From an uncultured Eubacteriales bacterium (GTDB lineage: Bacteria; Bacillota; Clostridia; Christensenellales; Aristaeellaceae), in assembly GCA_902760595.1 (NCBI GenBank), contig CACWHI010000023.1, positions 1 to 35,497 of the forward strand: 35,497 nt of DNA, written 5' to 3'. Shown here piece after piece: positions 32,809 to 35,497 of this stretch. Under the pieces are notes generated by a model. The model saw only the letters and a program-made list of their open reading frames with translations. It ran no database searches and was not told where the DNA came from. Position 1 is the first letter of the stretch. Every line of letters begins with the position of its first letter. Made by a program: the position numbers and the translations under genes.

Positions 32809-32893
32809 TCCTCTTTCCGCGTTTTACGGCGGGGCGGCATGCTGTGTTGAACAATTCAGGGGCTGCGCCTCTCAAAAAAATGCGCGCTGGGTC

Positions 32894-32922
32894 TGTACGT
32901 TTCGGGCGGCGTGTGCTATAAT
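32894..32922 (+). promoter_or_regulatory. Extended -10 promoter of the S41 peptidase gene
   Basis: TATAAT (32917-32922) is preceded by TGC, an extended -10. The -35 position (TGTACG, 32894-32899) is poor, so the promoter probably relies on the extended -10. The transcript would have a leader of about 50 nt. Confidence 0.65.
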
Positions 32923-32978
32923 TCCCCAATGGCATGTGCAACTGTCATGCAAAATGGAAAAGAAAGGAACGTGAAAAG

Positions 32979-34769
32979 ATGAAAAAGCTACTCAGTATCA
33001 TGCTGTGCTTCACGCTGCTGTGCTTTGGCGCCGCCTGGGCGGAGCCGGCGCCGGCGGAAACGGCGGCTGAGCCCCATAAGGTGGAAACCAGGCAGCTGCC
33101 GGTGTACAACGCGGCCGCTAAGCTGATTTATGAGGCGATGCCGGTCTATTACCTGGACGGCGTCAGCGACCTGCCCTACGTCGACGTGGGCGAATTCGTG
33201 AAGTTCATGAACGCGCTCTACAGCGATGATAACAATCCCCGTGACAACTACATGTATGAATACAACGAAGCGGACAAGATCTGCTCGATCACCTATCTTT
33301 ACAATAATTCCTCCGCCCTCGTCGACTTCGGCAGCAAGGATATTTTCTTCAGCAACTTCAACACCTTCGCCATCAATCCCATCAAGTCCCAGATCGATAT
33401 CCTGGGGTCCTCCGGCTTTAACGCGTCTACCGGCCTGCCCGAGCTGTTCAAGCGCACCACGAACGTGCGGATCGAGCGTCCCGGCCAGCCGCGGATGATC
33501 CCGCTGAACGATTACGGCATCCCCATAATCCAGCAGGACGGCAAAAACCTGCTGCCGCTGCACACCACGTTCGACCTGCTGGTCGGCAAGCCGAGCGGCC
33601 TGAATATCCTGGTGTACTGCAACGGTAAGCAGATCGTCATGGGCGGCAAGGACACGGTCGCCGAATCTCAGCAGGATCCGCTGACCGGCGCGGAAATCAG
33701 CGTGCCCACCGAAATCGGCAAACAGTTTTATGCCGAGGGCCCCGCTCGGCGCAGCGAGGCGCTGGCCGCGTACGGCGTCGCCGAGCTGTGCATGGAGCTG
33801 GACACCTTCTACGGCCTCAAGGACGCCCATAACCTGAACAGCTTCACCGATCTGCTGCTGAATACCGACTTCTATGATAAGCTGGCGGATCCCGACAGCA
33901 AGGTGGCTGACGAGGCCGTGAACGATTTCATCAACTTCTACATGGACGACCTGCACAGCGCCTACCTCTATAACTCCTATCTGACCGGCGTGAGCACCGA
34001 GCTGGAGGGCCACGGCGTCGGCTTCTCCCGCAAGGCGGACTTCGCGAATACCGACCGCTATGGAAAGGTGCTGAAGGAGATCATGCCGGAAGGCCGCAAT
34101 GCCTACCAGGAGATCGGCAACACCGCCTACGTGACCTTTGACACCTTTGCCGCGGATGGCATCGATTACTACAATCTGGACCTGAGCACGCCGGACTGCA
34201 TCAAGGATACCATTTCCCTGGTCCTGTACTGCCACAATCAGATCACCCGTGAAAACAGCCCGGTGCAGAACGTCGTGCTCGATATGTCCATGAACACCGG
34301 CGGCGCCGCGGACGCGGCCGTGTACGTGATCGGCTGGTTCCTGGGCGAAGCGGTGATCACCAATATGGACACCTTCACCGGCGCGCAGGGCACCGCCACC
34401 TATCTGGTGGATACCAACCGGGACCGCGAATTTGACGACAGCGATTCCCTGGCGTCCAGGTATAACCTGTACTGCCTGACCTCGCCCCTCAGCTTCTCCT
34501 GCGGCAACCTGGTGCCCTGGGTATTCAAGACCAGCGGCCTGGTCACCCTGATCGGCGATACCACCGGCGGCGGCAGCTGCGTCGTGATGCCGATGACCAC
34601 CGCCTGGGGCACCACCTTCCAGATGTCCGGCAACAGCCGCCTCGCCTTCGTCAAGAACGGCTCCTTCTATGACGTGGACCGCGGTGTGGAGCCCGATGTG
34701 GTCCTGACCCGGATCAAGAGCTTCTTCGAGCGTGAAAAGCTGACCGACATGATCAATAACCTGAAGTAA
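32979..34769 (+). CDS. Secreted S41-type serine peptidase
   Basis: A 596-residue exported protein. I start at ATG 32979 (MKKLLSIMLCF), whose signal peptide ends at AWA (residue 21). Residues 22-330 look beta-rich, and the first 180 contain a copper-amine-oxidase-like VDVGEFVKFMN. The C-terminal part resembles the S41 (tail-specific protease) core: YVTFDTF, LDMSMNTGGAADAAVYVIGW and the active-site SFSCGN at 505-510, with Ser507 the probable nucleophile. The following GDTTGGGSC has GGG where C-terminal processing proteases have GKG with the catalytic Lys, so a tricorn-like or altered mechanism is possible. No lipobox or anchor is visible. The substrate is unknown. Confidence 0.87.
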   Translation: MKKLLSIMLCFTLLCFGAAWAEPAPAETAAEPHKVETRQLPVYNAAAKLIYEAMPVYYLDGVSDLPYVDVGEFVKFMNALYSDDNNPRDNYMYEYNEADKICSITYLYNNSSALVDFGSKDIFFSNFNTFAINPIKSQIDILGSSGFNASTGLPELFKRTTNVRIERPGQPRMIPLNDYGIPIIQQDGKNLLPLHTTFDLLVGKPSGLNILVYCNGKQIVMGGKDTVAESQQDPLTGAEISVPTEIGKQFYAEGPARRSEALAAYGVAELCMELDTFYGLKDAHNLNSFTDLLLNTDFYDKLADPDSKVADEAVNDFINFYMDDLHSAYLYNSYLTGVSTELEGHGVGFSRKADFANTDRYGKVLKEIMPEGRNAYQEIGNTAYVTFDTFAADGIDYYNLDLSTPDCIKDTISLVLYCHNQITRENSPVQNVVLDMSMNTGGAADAAVYVIGWFLGEAVITNMDTFTGAQGTATYLVDTNRDREFDDSDSLASRYNLYCLTSPLSFSCGNLVPWVFKTSGLVTLIGDTTGGGSCVVMPMTTAWGTTFQMSGNSRLAFVKNGSFYDVDRGVEPDVVLTRIKSFFEREKLTDMINNLK

Positions 34770-34788
34770 CTCCATGGAAGCATAAAAA

Positions 34789-34870
34789 GGGGCTGCTGCA
34801 CATCATAGTGAACTGCCCTCATCCGACCTCACTCGGCCGCCTTCCCCCAAAATCGGGGGAAGGCTTTTTT
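34789..34870 (+). terminator. Terminator of the S41 gene inside a repeat-like segment
   Basis: GCCTTCCCCC (34839-34848) and GGGGGAAGGC (34855-34864) form a perfect 10-bp stem with a 6-nt loop, followed by T6 (34865-34870). Upstream lies GGGGCTGCTGCAC (34789-34801), the left half of the terminator type seen at 16992 and 29939 but without its matching right arm. The phrase CCCTCATCCGACC (from 34816) through the stem resembles a dispersed intergenic repeat known from memory in other Clostridia. Confidence 0.85.
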
Positions 34871-34958
34871 GCGGGTGCGCTTGGCAATGAGAGGAATGTA
34901 TGCTGGCATGATGGGCGGCCACGGCGTCAGCGGCATAATATGGTAACCGATTCTGACA

Positions 34959-34987
34959 TTGACTTTTTGCTGCGTCATGCCTATACT
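34959..34987 (+). promoter_or_regulatory. Promoter of the 6S RNA gene
   Basis: TTGACT (34959-34964), a 17-nt spacer and TATACT (34982-34987). The expected transcription start (about 34993) coincides with the 5' end of the terminal stem of the RNA. No ribosome site or convincing frame follows. Confidence 0.75.
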
Positions 34988-34992
34988 TACAG

Positions 34993-35201
34993 GCACAGGG
35001 ATGTCCTGGGATGTACGCCAGTTCTCTGTTGTTCCCCACATTTCAATTAACGGGGCTCGGGTCGTTTTCAGGTTCGGCTGTCACGCCCCCTTGCCTTACG
35101 GCATGCCAGGGGACGGCAAAAGACCGCGCAGAGCTCCGGCCTGTTCTTAGGAGCGGGTGAAATATACAGAGGGCAGCGGCATCTTGGGTTTCCTGTTTGC
35201 G
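34993..35201 (+). ncRNA. ssrS: Probable 6S RNA
   Basis: A structured RNA of about 209 nt that would bind sigma-A RNA polymerase by imitating an open promoter. CCTGGGATGT (35005-35014) pairs with GCATCTTGGG (35179-35188), and CAGG with CCTG further out. Inner pairs are GCC/GGC and CTCTGT (35024-35029) with ACAGAG (35166-35171). Next come a central region with the hairpin CCCC-ACATTTCAATTAA-CGGGG on its 5' side and a long apical arm (35055-35154). The ends resemble E. coli 6S RNA by recollection (CTGAGATGTTCGC and GGCGGCATCTCGGAGATTCC), as does ATTTCA, near where product RNA starts there. The family call is from motif comparison, not a covariance search. Confidence 0.78.
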
Positions 35202-35220
35202 GTCGATCGGCCGCTGCCAT

Positions 35221-35257
35221 CCGACATAACGGGTTCTCCCTTATGACGGATTTTTTT
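35221..35257 (+). terminator. Terminator of the 6S RNA gene
   Basis: CCG-A-CATAA-C-GGG (35221-35233) pairs with CCC-TTATG-A-CGG (35238-35249) around TTCT, then A and T7 (35251-35257). A weaker hairpin, GCGGTC with GGCCGC, lies between the 6S end and this terminator, so the primary transcript is probably trimmed. Confidence 0.78.
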
Positions 35258-35261
35258 ATGT

Positions 35262-35377
35262 GTGACTGTTCAGTCGCAGACTGAACAGTCACCGCAGGTG
35301 GGACTGGCGTCCCCCCTGCGAAACCCCCCAACGGATTTGCCTGTCGGACCTGCGGTCCTCCCGAGCGGCATATCCGC
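35262..35377. repeat. Cluster of four tandem hairpins
   Basis: Hairpin 1 has perfect 14-bp arms (35262-35275 and 35279-35292) with loop GCA. Hairpin 2 begins at the next base: CGCAGG-T-GGGAC (35293-35304) with GTCCC-C-CCTGCG (35309-35320). Hairpin 3 is GGACC (35346-35350) with GGTCC (35354-35358), and hairpin 4 is GCGG (35365-35368) with CCGC (35374-35377). None has a T-run. The back-to-back arrangement looks like a REP-type element. Confidence 0.6.
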
Positions 35378-35497
35378 AAGGTAGATTCCGCTGACGCGAG
35401 ATGATTTATGCGATTGTAGCTGCATCCTGTGTCAGTAACTCTCAGTTCGCCATTGTCGCATAGAACGCTGCCGCGCTCTATGCTCTGTGGCTCACTG
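35378..35497. other. Noncoding right edge
   Basis: No convincing gene. GCATAGA (35458-35464) and TCTATGC (35477-35483) form a 7-bp inverted repeat around a GC-rich loop. The sequence is cut by the window end, so it may be the edge of another element or gene. Confidence 0.35.

Noticed and set aside
32867-32888. Hairpin AGGGGC-TGC-GCCTCT followed by A7 as a terminator
   Set aside because: The homopolymer is A on the plus strand; on the minus strand the T-run precedes the stem, so neither orientation is a terminator.
34803-35041. Two minus-strand frames near the right end
   Set aside because: Their ends translate the S41 terminator and repeat-like segment, and they overlap the 6S promoter and 5' end. 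No family resemblance.
35068-35379. Minus-strand 103-codon frame
   Set aside because: It lies across the 6S RNA, its terminator and the hairpin cluster; the translation is not protein-like.
1-35497. CRISPR, tRNA/rRNA, prophage or transposon
   Set aside because: No regular repeat-spacer array, cloverleaf, rRNA segment, integrase or transposase was seen.

Overview
This is a GC-rich window of what looks like a clostridial (Firmicutes/Bacillota) chromosome. The evidence is the rsmD-coaD gene pair, an MBOAT/DHHW/SGNH/DUF4358 O-acyl-transfer cassette of clostridial type, secreted proteins carrying InlB-like and CxxC ('TCTKEG..YYCTxC') repeats, a sugar ABC importer and strong Shine-Dalgarno sites. 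A gut or rumen anaerobe is my inference. I see no phage, plasmid, transposase, CRISPR array, tRNA or rRNA.

Layout. (1) 1-7460: a secreted trypsin-like protease (-), then a 2,132-residue secreted multi-repeat protein (+) with a near-consensus promoter and a 25-bp hairpin terminator. (2) 7521-10515: a minus-strand housekeeping operon (ACT protein, membrane protein, rsmD, coaD, coiled-coil protein). (3) 10526-13066: PIG-L deacetylase, YdcF-like protein and RadC (-), then a hairpin repeat element. (4) 13174-16907: a surface O-acylation cassette (MBOAT, DHHW, SGNH, DUF4358), whose first gene probably starts at TTG. (5) 16992-29068: a 12-gene minus-strand sugar or polyol operon: GpsA-like dehydrogenase, solute-binding protein, ATPase, two permeases, SGNH hydrolase, phosphodiesterase-like enzyme, class II aldolase, FGGY kinase, GatD-like dehydrogenase, PfkB kinase and a 61-residue protein. 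(6) 29014-29982: a divergent DeoR-type regulator and a 20-bp terminator hairpin. (7) 29992-32808: a three-gene minus-strand operon (TIM-barrel isomerase, FMN hydroxy-acid oxidase-like protein, Gfo/Idh/MocA oxidoreductase). (8) 32894-34870: a secreted S41-type peptidase (+). (9) 34959-35257: a probable 6S RNA with its own promoter and terminator, followed by hairpin-rich noncoding DNA.

How the genes work together. The operon in (5) contains a whole route from an imported hexitol or ketohexose to triose phosphates without a PTS: ABC import, oxidation by the GatD-like enzyme, phosphorylation by the FGGY and PfkB kinases, and cleavage by the aldolase. A GpsA-like enzyme may connect to glycerol 3-phosphate. 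Two cytosolic hydrolases in the same operon suggest that the imported compound is an ester or phosphodiester conjugate. The substrate is not known. The operon and its DeoR regulator are transcribed from face-to-face promoters whose -10 boxes share two bases, with palindromes in both leaders.
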